Of a stretch of DNA of 64,000 nt, positions 1 through 12,093 are shown piece by piece. This DNA is from Hamiltosporidium tvaerminnensis. Taxonomy: Eukaryota; Microsporidia; Dubosqiidae. The position numbers and the translations under genes were made by a program. Below the pieces are notes generated by a model, which saw nothing but the letters and a program-made list of their open reading frames with translations, was not told the DNA's origin and did no database searches. Each line of letters starts with the position of its first letter. Positions within the stretch are counted from its first letter, which is position 1. The stretch lies in the NCBI GenBank assembly GCA_022605425.2, contig JAKIMF020000001.1, positions 188,501 through 252,500 on the forward strand, written 5' to 3'.

Positions 1-1670
1 AACTCGCTGCTCAATGCTTAGGTTGACTCTTTTAATATTTATTCAAGGAAGATTATTCAACTATTTCATAACAGCCGAAATATTTTTATATTTTTATGTA
101 TTATTTCAAGCCTTGTAAAATTCAAGTTAAAAAGTCAACCGATTTGAATTGAAGCACTCTCATGTTTTACGATCAATGCCATTTTTTCTTAATTGCACTA
201 TTTTTTATGAATATAATCATGTTGTTTAATTTGTTATTAGTCCTTATATTAGTTTTTCTTATATCTCTTAATTTTAATTCCGTGTTTAGTTTCTTTTGCT
301 TCATTATATTATTTTTCACATAGGAAAACAATAGATTTTAGCATAGAATAGCAGTGTTTTCACATGTTTATTTTGTAATTAACTTCTATTTATTTATTTA
401 TTTATAAGTTTATAACTTTTAAAAATTCATCGACTTCATCTCAAAGTCGTTCCTTAGATTTTTGTTTCGAGGAGCCTAGTATCATTAAATATCAAGAGAT
501 TTTTCGTAAAATAAGAGATCAAATCTTTAGTTGAAGCTAATTTTCTGTATAATCACATTAACTTCACAATCAAATATCTACTTATATACAAAAAGCAAAA
601 AAGAAAAAACTATATACTTGCAATATTACTTTTTTTTAGTTTAGATATTCGTTTTTTTAGGTTCTAATAAATCAGTTTTTAATTTCGATATAGTATAAAA
701 GTAATTCTAGAGATCAAATATACGAAAGATCAAAGATCCGGTTTTTAAAGTAAATACGCATCTTCTTTTAAAAAAAGGTTTTTTCGAAATACCTGATCAG
801 CCTTAAGATTGCTGATATACTGTTCCGTAAGAAAAATATTCTATGATGTCGTTTATTTCGGCCGTTTTACTTTTTACTGTCTCCGATCATTATTCGAAAA
901 CAAATTCTACCTTTTAATTTCAGATCAAATTAATTTAGCGAAGCTTTTACTGAATTTCAACGGGTTTGCAAATGAGTGATCAGTCAATAGTCAGTACCTA
1001 GATGCAAGTCTCTCGGAATGACATTTGCTGCCCGTAGGTTCTATATTTTCGCTTGTGTGTACTTACTAACAACGAAATTTACAACTTTTTTAAATTATTC
1101 ATTTATGTTTAAACCTATGAATAAGAGTAATAAAAATCATTGGTCTCAACGCCTTTTTCCTTAGAAAAGAATTCAAAATATTAATAAATTTTTTGATATG
1201 AAAGAAAAATGAATTGAAGAATATTTATACGAATTATATTATACTCATCATACTTGGCTATTTCATTACTCCTGTTCAGTGTTGAAATTAAAAACTTTAA
1301 AGTTTTTTTCAAGATACATCTTATCTTGCCTCGTACTCGTACAGATGATTAGGAGGAAATGGTTCTTTGAAAAATCAAACGTACGGTTCGATTTTGAAGA
1401 TCGATCTACTTCCATACAATATAAGTTTAACTATGCGGAAATTTAAAAGCGCATCTGTCCAATTAATTCTGTCAAAACATTGATCTATTTGATTTGAATT
1501 TACGTAATTGTTTATCTTCTTGCAAGTTTTATATCTTAGATACGGTTTTCCTTAGTTATGTACCCCGAAAAGGCATTTAAAATTTATAAATTTTATAAAT
1601 TTAAGCCTATTTTTTCTTACTTAAAAAATCTAACTTTTCCAAGTGTTTTAAATCATATCATACCTGTACA
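1..1670. other. AT-rich region without a recognisable gene
   Basis: Both strands are dense in stop codons and no protein motif is visible. The sequence is AT-rich with many homopolymer runs, like the other deserts of this window. No RNA gene or transposon end was seen. Confidence 0.6.
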
Positions 1671-1790
1671 GCGCTGTATAATACATCTAAACCACCAGAG
1701 ATATGCATAATACCGACCTTAAGACCAATGATGACAGCAATCGTGCTTTTACCGATTCGCTTGGAATTGTGTTCTTAGGACTACTGCTAT
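1671..1790 (-). other. possible short coding remnant
   Basis: On the minus strand one frame gives about 35 residues containing GKSTIAVIIGLKVG followed by a Gly-rich stretch (ISGGLDVLYSAVQV) and a stop. The composition is more complex and less AT-biased than the flanks, which suggests a decayed coding fragment, perhaps of a transposon. Stops lie close upstream and no start codon suits it. I do not recognise the family. Confidence 0.2.
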
Positions 1791-1799
1791 AAATTTCAT

Positions 1800-4700
1800 G
1801 TCATAATTTTTTTTGGTTTAAAATTTATTTATTTCTATGCTTTTTTTGTAGATAGATCTGTTAGAAAAAATGCGGCAATGAAGCAAGAGATGTATTCTAT
1901 GCCGCCTTTCTTGTATTTTCTCATATATTGATTACTATTTCGATACAAACTAACCATTGGGCCATGAATATGTGATTCGCATAAAAAACTTCTTTATTGT
2001 ACTTTCTGTAACTCAATTTTTTCTTAATTCATTGTATTTTCACGAGAATCTCGCTAGGCTTTGTTGCTCTAAAAAAAGGTTTAACCTGAACGTAACAAAA
2101 TTGTCTTGTTGTCTTCTGGAAAGACGCAATATCGAGATTCGCAATGATATGAAAAGCTGTATGCAAGACACTGCGATCAAAAAAACAATATTGGATTTCA
2201 AGCAGACGAATAGGCTGTTCTAAAAATTCTTGCTTAGAAGAAAGGGTATGCTATTTACATGAGCGAAATATGAACAATTATAATACATTTTTATATTTTT
2301 ATTACCGTAGACAAAAGACTCTTTCTGCTTTGATCTCGAATTTAAGTTTCATTCGGATCTTGAGTTTTTAAATTTTCACATTTAAATTTTTTCTGTCTAC
2401 CTATTTTGTTTTAATTACATGATGTTTTATTGTGTTTCTTACTGAACAACATTTAGATTTAATATCGTAATTGAAGATCTTTACGACTTAAAAATTGGGC
2501 TTTTCTTAATATCAAGCCATAAAAATCGAACATTATATATCGATCTTTTCGATGAGGCACAAGTATATATTTTAAATATGAATAATTATATTCTTTCAAA
2601 ACACAATAACGATTTACAACAATCTCCGCGATCCTTCGAGTATATTTTTGTTTTTGCGACAAAAAAAACATTTATTCTTCATGAGTCGTAGGATTTGAAA
2701 CGTGAAAGAATCATCTTATTTTTTGACTGTAATTATTTGATTTTTAACAAGAGTATATATGAAATTTCTTTTACGTTTGAGTAAATTTTAACATTTAAAA
2801 TAAGAAAATTTGTTTATATCTACGGGTCTTAAATAAAAGGTTATTGCTAAACTTATTTCTATAAACATACAATGACTCGGTCATTCCCTTATAGATGTTT
2901 TCTTCTTTATAAATATTATTCTGTTTTGACATATCTTTTAAATTAGACATATAATAGACAAGTAAGATTTTTTGCACAGTTCACTGAATCCGTATTTATT
3001 ATGTGAGAAAATCTTGTTTTAAAATTTATTATCTGTTTAAATAAAATATAATCTTTGAAAACCGAATTATAAACATGTGTAAATTGAAAAATATGTTGAT
3101 GATCTATATTGTTATTAAATATATTAAAAAGTGTTTTAATTTATCAGAAAAATAGAATAATTATTTATCTATTCACTTCACCAAGCTGTTTTTGGCATCC
3201 ATTTTAAGTTTGAAAACCTTTGATTCAATATATTAATAAACAGCAATTTTTCAAGTCAAAAATAAAGTTATCAAATTAAAAAAACTAATCATTCTTCTTT
3301 CTTCCAATAATTGTTAACTATATACTTCACATCGAAGTTTTGGGATATAAAATTCTATTAAACCTAATACAATGATACAAAAATCTTTCAAAAAATAATC
3401 ATATAATTATTTATGATTGCACCTGTAGATTTATATATCAATTTGACCAATCAATGTTAATTTTTGGATTATAAAAGCCGGGTTTTTCAAACAAACCGAT
3501 TATTAAAATTCTTGAGATATGATTATCCCAATAAAGCACCTAAGCAGTCCATGTGTTTAGGAAAAGGAAATTCACAATAAATTGTTTCTTTTAGCGTGTC
3601 ATTTTGGGGTTTTTTGGAGAAAATTTTTATGAATATTTTTTGAGTTCAGCATTTGAAATTCTAAATTTTTTTTTCGAATGATCCTTTATATAGTTTAGTA
3701 ATTTTCCACAACAACGTCAACTCACCTTGAAATGTTTAATTGGTAAAAAAATACAAGACTCAATGAGAATGCTCTGAATGGACATGAATCTTTTTATTTG
3801 TTCATAAATCGTAAAAAATCAATAATAATGTGCAGAAGTATAACATGAAACAAGTAGAAAGATTTTAATGGTTCAAAGCATAATTTAAATAAATATTATA
3901 AATTTTCTTTTTATACTAAGTAAGTAACTACAACACTACAATATATTTTTTTAATTTTCCTCGGGTTTTCATTTTTAATTAATTTAATTCGTTGCTTCAT
4001 GTTTTTTTCATAGAATTTACAATTACATAGCAATTGTAGGAGAAGATTAGTTCTTTTTTGCCATAAATTTGTGCAATATATTTTTATTATCAATAATAGT
4101 TGCATAAAAAATTTTTGCTTGAATAGATCATGAAGATTTATACATGATTAAATATCTGATTTCGATAAGGATAACTAGAGAGCTATACAAAAAAATTAAC
4201 CAATATAGCATATTGTTAAAAAAAACAGTTTATTTAGAGAAAAACTCTTCATATGAATAAATTCTAGCAAAATCAAGCGGATGTCATGAACATAGATGCG
4301 GTTCTTAATCATTCCAGAACAAAACAATCGGTTAAAACTACTAGAAATTTGGAAACAAATAAAACAGATTTAGAAAAACTATGATATGTAAATAAATATT
4401 GCATTTTACTTTGAATTCGCCAAGAGCGGCGAAAATGTGGATATAAAAGTCTAAAAACATATACAAGTAGAAAGATTAAGCGAGTTATAAAAGCCTAAAA
4501 AGTATCTAAAACACCTATGGCCGAAATAATGATGTTTAAGATAATACTCCAATCTATTTATATTTTTCCTGATGTAAAATTAGGTGCGCTTCTATGAGCT
4601 CATCAGCTAGTAAATTAATCTAGCAAGAAAATTTTTGTTCAAACAAAAGTCAATTTTTGAAATCTATAATTTACTCTCAAAATGAAAGGCCGAACACATT

Positions 4701-5800
4701 ATTCCTCATATATACTGCCTCAAAATATTTTGTTGTTTTATTCTCTTGCAATAAAATCTTTTCTGTTTACTTGCCGCTTTTTTATATCATAAACCCATTT
4801 CTGACTATGAAATCTTAGGATTCAAAATCCATTAGAAATTCTGTAAATATTAGTACCGCTAAACGTTCTAAAAAGTTTGAGAAAGCCAAAGAGCAATAAA
4901 CTCAACAGCAAGAATATCATAAACGTTTAAAAAAGCTAGAATATAGAATTTTTATGGTTTTTAATTTCCTCACATGGGCTACAGTGGCACAATATATTCT
5001 TCAATACAATTCAAAAAGTCACAAACATTCGTTTCATTTTGTTAATATGTGCTTCAAAATAATTAGCTTACAAAAATATGAGTAAAATAGCACCAAAAAA
5101 CCTCGAAGGCTAATAACTATGGTATTTGTCTTTAACTTTTTAACCCAAGGTGAGAAATCTATGGCCATGGTTTTACTACTCTGTTATTGATCAGGTTGTT
5201 TGTTTTATTGCAAGATTTAAATAAATGCTGACCATTTAAATCGATAGACATGAAATTCTACTTAATAATAATAGTAGACAATGATTCATATGTTGCTTCA
5301 CATATTCTATACATTTTTTATTAACTGTTTTTTCATATAAAAAGAGTAAATGAACGACCATTGATTTCGTATTTTTTTTCAGAATTTTTATCAATTAAAT
5401 TTTTAAAATGATTGCTGAGATTAAATTTAGCAATATTATTCAATAAAATGGTTTTCTAAATCGAATTCAGACAAATTTTTTGCTGTTTCATATTGATTAC
5501 ATATTAAAAAAGAAATTATAAAACTTCAATTTGTTTATCCTCGACACCAAGACGTACAACGATGAATAGAATTAGTAAGTGATGAAATGATGACATCTGT
5601 TTTCCTTGCTTATTTAGGCAAGAACAGCAGAAAACCGAGCAAACAAATCCAAGTGATCTACCGAAAAGTCGACTCTAAATACAATGAGAAAAGGCATAAT
5701 AAATACTGGCTTTAAAACAACCTTTTTAAATTTAGGTCTATTTTGAAATATGGAACCTGAAAATTTTCATAACTAAAGTATTAGAATTCTATTAGATATG
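1800..5800. other. AT-rich desert; only a short repeat-C-like trace
   Basis: There is no supported gene. The open frames here are short (under 90 codons), with no recognisable motif and no conserved upstream signal. A stretch near 5470-5600 contains ATCCTCGACACC in a context resembling repeat family C at 41140 and 23300, so it is probably an old fragment of that repeat. Confidence 0.5.
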
Positions 5801-5809
5801 TTTATGTCG

Positions 5810-6445
5810 AAGAAGAATAACCACATAAAAAACTATTCACTTGACAAAGAGTTTGTGAAATTCCTATAGGTCATCTTTTAGAGTTTAGTCGGAATAAACA
5901 ACACTACAAATTCTGGTTTTCCATGAGAGTTTTTATCTGGAGACCTTCGGAATGACGAAACCTTTCCTAAAACCTATTTTTTTAACTCTTATTTGAACTA
6001 GATCGTAGACCGCAGCTGAAGTTTTATTTAATTTTTGTAAAAGCATAGAAAATTAAAATTTTTCAGGTCGGGTTGGATGACTAGGCGTCTAGGACATACC
6101 AATCCTAAACCCCTTTAAAACAGGAAAGTTAAGTAGTAGGGTATATCTGTCGTTATGACATTGTTCTGTGGTATGATCCTATGTAAGTCGCTGAGACATA
6201 TCTTAGCTAGAAGTTGATAAAGTTCAGAAAGGGTAGAGCGCGTGAGAAAGTTGTATAGTCTTCAGGATGCCCGGCGGATGTTTGAATCTACGATCAAACT
6301 CTATGCAACAAACATTAACTCATACAGTGCAACTTACCTGAATATCGGCTGGCCTTCTTATAACTCCTGGATAAAAAGCTTCGGAAGTTGCTGATGCAAA
6401 AAAATACCGATGTAATGCCAGATACCAGTATCTATGTTAAAACTA
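5810..6445 (+). repeat. dispersed repeat family A, copy 1
   Basis: This segment aligns by eye over its whole length with 22575-23255 in the same orientation and with 9240-9830 inverted. Shared landmarks are TAACCACATAAAAAAC at the left end, AAAAGCATAGAAA/AAAAGCATGGAAA in the middle, TAAGTAGTAGGGTATA and CTTAGCTAGAAGTT further right, and ATGCAACAAACATTAAC near the right end. It is strongly diverged and has no open frame of use. It is probably a non-autonomous or truncated transposon; the class is unknown. Confidence 0.7.
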
Positions 6446-6449
6446 GAAC

Positions 6450-7000
6450 AATGCAATCTTATGAAAAAAAAATTTATGCGAATTTATTAAAAGGATATGA
6501 TATTAATACTAAGGCTTTTGGGCATTATCATTTTTAAAAAAATATTTTTAGCCTAAAAAATATTTAGGAGATAAATTAAATCCAAAAGTCAAAGAAATAT
6601 TCTAATATTAGGCTATATATTTAATCAATCTCTGTTTACAAGAAAAAAATAGGCATTGATAACTTGTTTAATATGAAATTCTGATAAATAATATAATAAC
6701 AGATTTATATAAAATTTTGTTTATTTGCAATTAAAATGTCTAAAAATATAAATAACAGATTCAAAATATTTTTTTAAAAAACACCAATGCTAGAATATTC
6801 CACTCTCTTTTAATTATCAATTGATACCAAAATAATGAATTAATTAGAAAAATATATTTTTACTAATAAAAAATTTACCTCCTTTAACAATCATCCCCTT
6901 TAAGCTAAACCAATCATTGGCTTAATTTATCAAATATTTAACCAATAAATTGAAGATAGGTAAATTTAAAAATAAAAAATACTAAAATAATTAAAATCAG
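6450..7000. other. upstream flank of the DHHC gene
   Basis: AT-rich spacer. The last 40 bases before the start are almost purely A/T. I see no CCC-type motif of the kind found before 33221 and 45725. Confidence 0.5.
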
Positions 7001-7789
7001 ATGGATTTGTTAAAAAGAAAGAAATCAAAACATAGGATAATTACCTTCACACTCCATACTATTTTACTTGCATATCTTATTTTATATTGTTTATGTTACC
7101 GAATATCACTTTTAAAAAAAGTAAGAATATACTTTTTTGGTTTTGTTTCACTTATTTCTCTACTGAAAACATATTTGAGTAATCCTGGATTTATAATAAA
7201 AAATAAAGAAAAAAAATATGACAAATCCGTTCTATTTCTCGGAACAAACACGCTTATAAACATTACTTCGGAGTATAAAATGCCGTTTTGTCGTGAAATT
7301 GTACTTGATGGATTTGTATTCACGGAAATGTTTTGTATAGAATGTAATATTTTTAAAAATAGAAGTATTTCGCACTGTAATGTATGCGATAGGTGTGTAA
7401 TGGAACGTGATCATCACTGTCCTTGGATAGATAACTGCATTGGAGCAGCTAATTTTAAATACTTTATCATTTCTATATATACTACAACCACATGTTTATA
7501 CTTCACAACCGAATCTACATATAGAATGATTTATTCTGCATTTATACCTTCATTTATTCTTCCATTGATATTTATATTTACTTTAATTTTTTCTTTGGCT
7601 TTTATAATATTTGTTGCGTTATCTTTTTACTATACAATGCTTATTTTCTGTAATACTACTGCCATTCAATATATCAAAAACGGATTTTCTTATTCAAAAA
7701 TAAATCCGAAAGAATTTCTTAGATTTTTTTGTACTTTTAATACATCTTATATAGAATCTACTCCTGGTACCAAAACTATTCCTGTTTGA
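7001..7789 (+). CDS. DHHC-type protein S-acyltransferase (palmitoyltransferase)
   Basis: This 262-residue membrane enzyme should transfer fatty acyl chains, usually palmitate, to cysteines of membrane-associated proteins. The order of parts is typical of the family: two hydrophobic helices near residues 15-55, an NPG motif (a DPG variant) around residue 62, the cysteine-rich domain starting with C112-x2-C115 and ending in the catalytic D137-H138-H139-C140 followed by PW and NCIG, then two more membrane helices and a degenerate TTxE motif (TTAIQ). DHHC is the acyl-accepting catalytic site; all its residues and the zinc-binding Cys/His pattern are intact. The length is near the minimum for the family, as expected in compact microsporidian proteins. 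The first ATG of the frame gives a complete first helix. Substrates cannot be told from sequence. It stands alone with no neighbouring gene and contains no GGGTGTTA motif. Confidence 0.95.
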   Translation: MDLLKRKKSKHRIITFTLHTILLAYLILYCLCYRISLLKKVRIYFFGFVSLISLLKTYLSNPGFIIKNKEKKYDKSVLFLGTNTLINITSEYKMPFCREIVLDGFVFTEMFCIECNIFKNRSISHCNVCDRCVMERDHHCPWIDNCIGAANFKYFIISIYTTTTCLYFTTESTYRMIYSAFIPSFILPLIFIFTLIFSLAFIIFVALSFYYTMLIFCNTTAIQYIKNGFSYSKINPKEFLRFFCTFNTSYIESTPGTKTIPV

Positions 7790-8184
7790 GATACAAAGCA
7801 AAGTACGAAACTTTCTAAACCAAAATGACCAGTACGATTTTTTTTCATATTATATTAATTAATTTACCATATTTACAAGGAATACTAATTGTAGAAATTT
7901 TGACTGGAACATCTTAAATAAATTATGAGAGTTTCTGATAGTGAATATCTCGATATCTCATTTGATTGGTTTGGTTTTTGAACAAAATATAGTAGCGATA
8001 TAATTACAAATAATATATTTATATTGTTTTTATAGAAACAACAGAAAAATTCAATCAAATTGTAGAAAAAAAAACTGTTTTAATGATATAGTGTATAATA
8101 GATATGTTTTATTGAGCAAACTATAATTAAAATTTGACATAAATATTAAAGTTTAATTTCAAAATTATTTATTTTGTGTAATAT

Positions 8185-8530
8185 ATAATACTAGACATTA
8201 AGCTGATAGAAACAAACTTTCCTTTACATTCAAAAGAAAAAAATGCCGAAAATAATCTTAAACTCACTAACTGGGCTTGTTTCTCAACATTTTAAATAAG
8301 AATTTCTTATGCCTAACTGGTCTGCTTCTCTAATATTTTTTAATCATTTATTTCCAAATTATTACCTGCTTTGAGCAATTTTCCAATAAAAATTTAGGCT
8401 TTTTTAACTTGCATATTTCTCATCTTCTATTATATTTACTTTCAATTTTAGAACTTCAACTCGGTTTCAATATTCAGTCTGTTCACTTAATTTATTCAAT
8501 TCTGTCTTTTTTCTCAAAGAAATGCATCCA
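8185..8530 (+). repeat. dispersed repeat family B, copy 1
   Basis: It matches 22150-22490 in direct orientation. Common landmarks are TTTGAGCAATTT, CCAATAAAAATT followed by GGCTTTTTTAACTTGCATAT (the other copy reads AGGTTTTTTTAACTTGC), and a TCTGTTCACTTA/CCTGTTCACTTA stretch near the right end. No coding capacity is seen. The second copy lies about 90 bases to the left of repeat A3, so A and B may be parts of one longer element. Confidence 0.65.
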
Positions 8531-8838
8531 GATGAAGAAGTTTCTTTGTCTGAAAATACTGTTCTTTTAACTATAGCTATTGGTTAATTTATTCATTGTA
8601 TAAATTCTTAGTCATCGTTATAAAAAAATCGTTTAATTTAATCAAGTATAAAGTTCCACGAAGCCATTCAGCAAAATCATTTTCTAGAATTATTATGAAG
8701 AATATAAATATATTACACGAAATAATGATATAAAGCATCCATCCTATTATTCAATTTTATAAAGAATTGTAAATTCTCAGAAAATAAATCTCAACCAAGT
8801 GATTTAATTTTTTTTTTCAAACAGAATACTTTAGAAAA

Positions 8839-9024
8839 ATGAAAAAAAATTACATCCATTCATTTCTCTTTCCATATTTATATAGTCTAGGAATGATTTT
8901 TACAATTTTTATTGCTAATATTTTTTTGAAACCAATAGAATTTATAAATTGTTTTATGTTCACTTCTACTCACTATTATTCGTTGCATAAGATTTATGAA
9001 CAAATAGAAAGAGACATATCTTAA
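8839..9024 (+). CDS. possible small membrane protein (61 aa), doubtful
   Basis: A short open frame starts with a Lys-rich N-terminus and continues into one strongly hydrophobic stretch of roughly 20 residues (around residues 15-35), then a polar tail. It could be a single-pass membrane or secreted protein. There is no family resemblance, the codon use is simply AT-driven, and several random frames of this length exist in the deserts. I list it only because the layout is that of a signal anchor. Confidence 0.15.
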   Translation: MKKNYIHSFLFPYLYSLGMIFTIFIANIFLKPIEFINCFMFTSTHYYSLHKIYEQIERDIS

Positions 9025-9239
9025 TTGAGCCACTCTTGTTAGTGTCTTGTAGGGGTTTAACCAATTAAACATTTCGAGGTGAGTCGTCGTCGAAACATTA
9101 CTAAATTATATAAATGATTTGGATAATTTAAATTGTTTAGGACACTTATATAATCAATAAATATGTTATTTAATAACTGAAACGTCATTTTATAACGTCG
9201 CATACGTTAGGTTGTTTTTATTACATTACCACTGTTTTT

Positions 9240-9830
9240 GGTTTCAGATATAAAACTGCTATCTAACCTTTTATCAGTACCTCTTAAGAGTCTAAACTTC
9301 AATGTATTTTATCTAAAAGGTGTTAAAACCCATTTTATAGGCTTGGTAATTATCCACATTTCGTTAATGTTGGTTGAATTGTGTGTGCTTGTAGATAGAA
9401 GTCCGCCTTAAGCACCAAGGTAAGCAACATTCCCAGACATCTTAACCCTTTGTCAACAACCATCAGTTAAAATATATCTTGGCGACCTTCATTAAGCTCA
9501 CTGAAACGTTCCAATTCCATACAAAGTTATAACAGCCTATTTAGCTTTCCTTAGGTTTAAAAGGTATGTTTTCTTTATCTCACAGGTGCTTAGTCGCCTT
9601 ATACTTGTGAGTAAGACTAAGTTTCCATGCTTTTATTTGGGAACTACTTACAATTTATGTCGAAGTTTCCAATCTAGTTACAGGCAAAACTGTAAACCTC
9701 TTTGGAAATTATTTTTGGCGTTTTTTAGATTTACCCCGTCATATAATTTTTCTATGGCGCAAAGAAAGTTTAGTGTTGGTTCCTTCCCATTTAAAATCAA
9801 AAAAATGATCTTCTCATTATTTTTTGCCTT
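9240..9830 (-). repeat. dispersed repeat family A, copy 2 (inverted)
   Basis: Read on the minus strand this stretch follows 22700-23250: a segment with ACTAGATTGGAAAC (versus ACCAGATTGCAGAC), then AAAAGCATGGAAACTTAG (versus AAAAGCATGGAAACCTAG), CTCAC, GACTAAGCACCTG (versus GACTTAGCGCCTG), GAAAGCTAAATAGG (versus GAGAGCTAAGTAGC) and an ACCAACATTAACGAA block near the other end. The left end of the family (the ACCACAT head) is not evident in this copy. It has no coding function. The short open frame 9586-9960 is a by-product of the repeat. Confidence 0.65.
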
Positions 9831-9959
9831 ACATTGCCAAATTAGGGGTTTTAAATGTGATTATTTTTTATCTTCATTTGTCATACTAAATACCTATCTA
9901 AAACTTGTTTTATTATTCCCGTTTCTGCAATTGCTAAAGAATAAAAATTTAGGAAAATA

Positions 9960-11330
9960 ATAAATCTAAACGACACAATAAAATTTTTAATTTTAATAAT
10001 ATTTGTGTATTTATCCGAGTATTTTTGAATATAAAATATTCTATGTTTTTTTGTATTGTGTGTATACGAATAAATCGGAATATTTTCTTGTCTGTAAAGT
10101 AGCATCCTAGAGCTGCTTATTTTTGAAACACACTTATCGAATCTATTCTTCTCACTTGCAGTTATTATTCATTTGCTATGTACATTATAATTGCAAAATA
10201 GAATCGCAATGATAACAGTTAACTTTAAATTCTTATCGCATATTTGTTAGAACCATTTAAATTTGTGATAACAAAACGCATCTAATTTGAATTTGTCATT
10301 TGAAATTGTGGCATATATCATATTTTATAATTTTTTTTATTGATAGCCTCAGGCTGTTACAACGTTGTTATAAATTTATGCTTCGCAAATAGAATAATAC
10401 TCAATCTAATTTTCAATATTTAGATTGTTTGCGACTAATTAGCAAATTCATCAAATTCGGGAAATTATGTTAAGCAATCTACAACAGCGTCTTAATTCAT
10501 TACGGTAATTATAGACTTATATTTTGTCGCCTCGCCTGTTATCTAATGTTGAATTGTCGAATTCGTTGCATTCACATATTTATTGGTAGTGGTTTATATG
10601 GCACATGCCTCAATATATCGATTATTTATATACTTCCGGTTATTTGATGAAAACATTTCGAAGCAATTTATCTTTGGTGTATGTTACCTTAAACGTCTTG
10701 CTGGAAATGTAAAACTTTGTAGATCAATGGACACCTACAATACTTTTCTCAATATGTAGCAAATGTTTTGTTAAACGTAGGCGATGTATCATTTTGTAGT
10801 TGAACACGCGAATTCGTTTCCATAGTCAATTTCTTTACATACGCCATAAAACTGATATTTGAAACACACATTTACTTTATCAGCCAGTGTTGAACGTGAA
10901 ATGACAGACATATTTTGACAAAATTAGGGAAACGAATAAATTGGTGATTTCCGAACGACCGTGCATTTTATCTCAAATCCGCTAATGTACGATCAAGCCC
11001 TTTCAATTTTTTTGTGCATCGCTATGCTTTGTATGGAATAAGTTTATCTATTTAGAAAATCTTGGTGTGTTTGTAACTTTCTGTGATGTTGCCTGTTAGC
11101 GTTTCCCTAGTTTGCAAATTTAAGGCCAAATGAACTGTTTGACTACCATCAAAAGGAATTCCATCAGTTTCAGAAGAAACAAGGGAGTAGATTGAATATA
11201 GAAATGAATGGCACCTCTTGATTCAGACTTCTATTTTATTGCCATCAGTTTAAACTAATTATAATCTTAAAGACAACCTCTTCCTTGTTTTTTTCTTTAG
11301 GTCATCAGACTTTGATTTACTTCATTCTAC
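9960..11330. other. non-coding; slightly more complex sequence, perhaps decayed transposon
   Basis: The stretch 10330-11130 is less homopolymeric and a little richer in G+C than its surroundings, as the transposon-derived parts of this window are. All six frames are broken every few dozen codons and I could not identify a domain. Confidence 0.35.
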
Positions 11331-11530
11331 ATTAAAAACCCTTTAGCTTTGCTAATTTCGTTCAAAACACCCTTTAATCAACTACCATATATGTTACCAC
11401 CCTTTAACCTACTACTCATAGTATTTAAAACCCCTTTAAATCATAAACTCTTATTATCACATTTTAATAAGAATACACCAATAAAACTCTTTAGTTAACA
11501 TACCATTATAATTTAAAACAAACCCTGTTA
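11330..11530. repeat. island of AACACCCTTTAA-like motifs outside any gene
   Basis: Within 200 bases the units AACACCCTTTAATC, ACCACCCTTTAACC and AAACCCCTTTAAAT appear, separated by about 30 bases. They resemble the non-coding region 37550-37840 and the motif of the dynein region. It may be the trace of a lost gene or a site of the same motif process in non-coding DNA. It lies about 560 bases upstream of the secreted-protein gene. Confidence 0.5.
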
Positions 11531-12073
11531 TATATAAAAAGCCGTTCTATTGACAATCATAATTCATTTAAATAAATTCATGTATGTAATTAAGTAAAGA
11601 TAAATGAAATAAAAAATCACTTAGAAATAATTGGATTTTATAAAAATTTATTTTGTTTAAATTTGATCACAATTTTAAATTTTAGAATTCTGTTTTTTTA
11701 AAAAAAAAATCATTTGCTTTTTATAGAAAGTTAATTTTCTAATTTTGTAAAAACAATAACTACTCGAATAATGATTATTTCTTATTCGATTATTATTGTG
11801 ATTATAATTTCGGTCGCTAATTTTAATTGATTATTAATTTAATTCTTTAAAAATTTCCGTTACCAGATTTACTAATCAAAATTTTTTGTAACTAAATAAA
11901 AAAATTTATAAAAATATCAATATTAATTTACTTAGTTTGAAATTCGTGATCAATTAAACAAAATATTTGATTTTTTTAAATTGAAAAATCGAACATCTGC
12001 AATTAAAGCAAATTTTATATTCATTTATCTATTTTGGGTAAATTAGAACAAAAAAAAATATTTATATATTTCT

Positions 12074-12093
12074 AAATTTCGAAATTATAAAAA
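12074..12093 (+). promoter_or_regulatory. conserved upstream box of the secreted-protein family
   Basis: AAATTTCGAAATT followed by TATAAAAA directly precedes the start codon. Nearly the same arrangement stands before the starts of the two decayed relatives (minus strand, 26844-26864 and 44424-44443). Its retention next to pseudogenes suggests it belongs to the duplicated unit, probably a promoter or transcription start element. The function is inferred. Confidence 0.55.
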
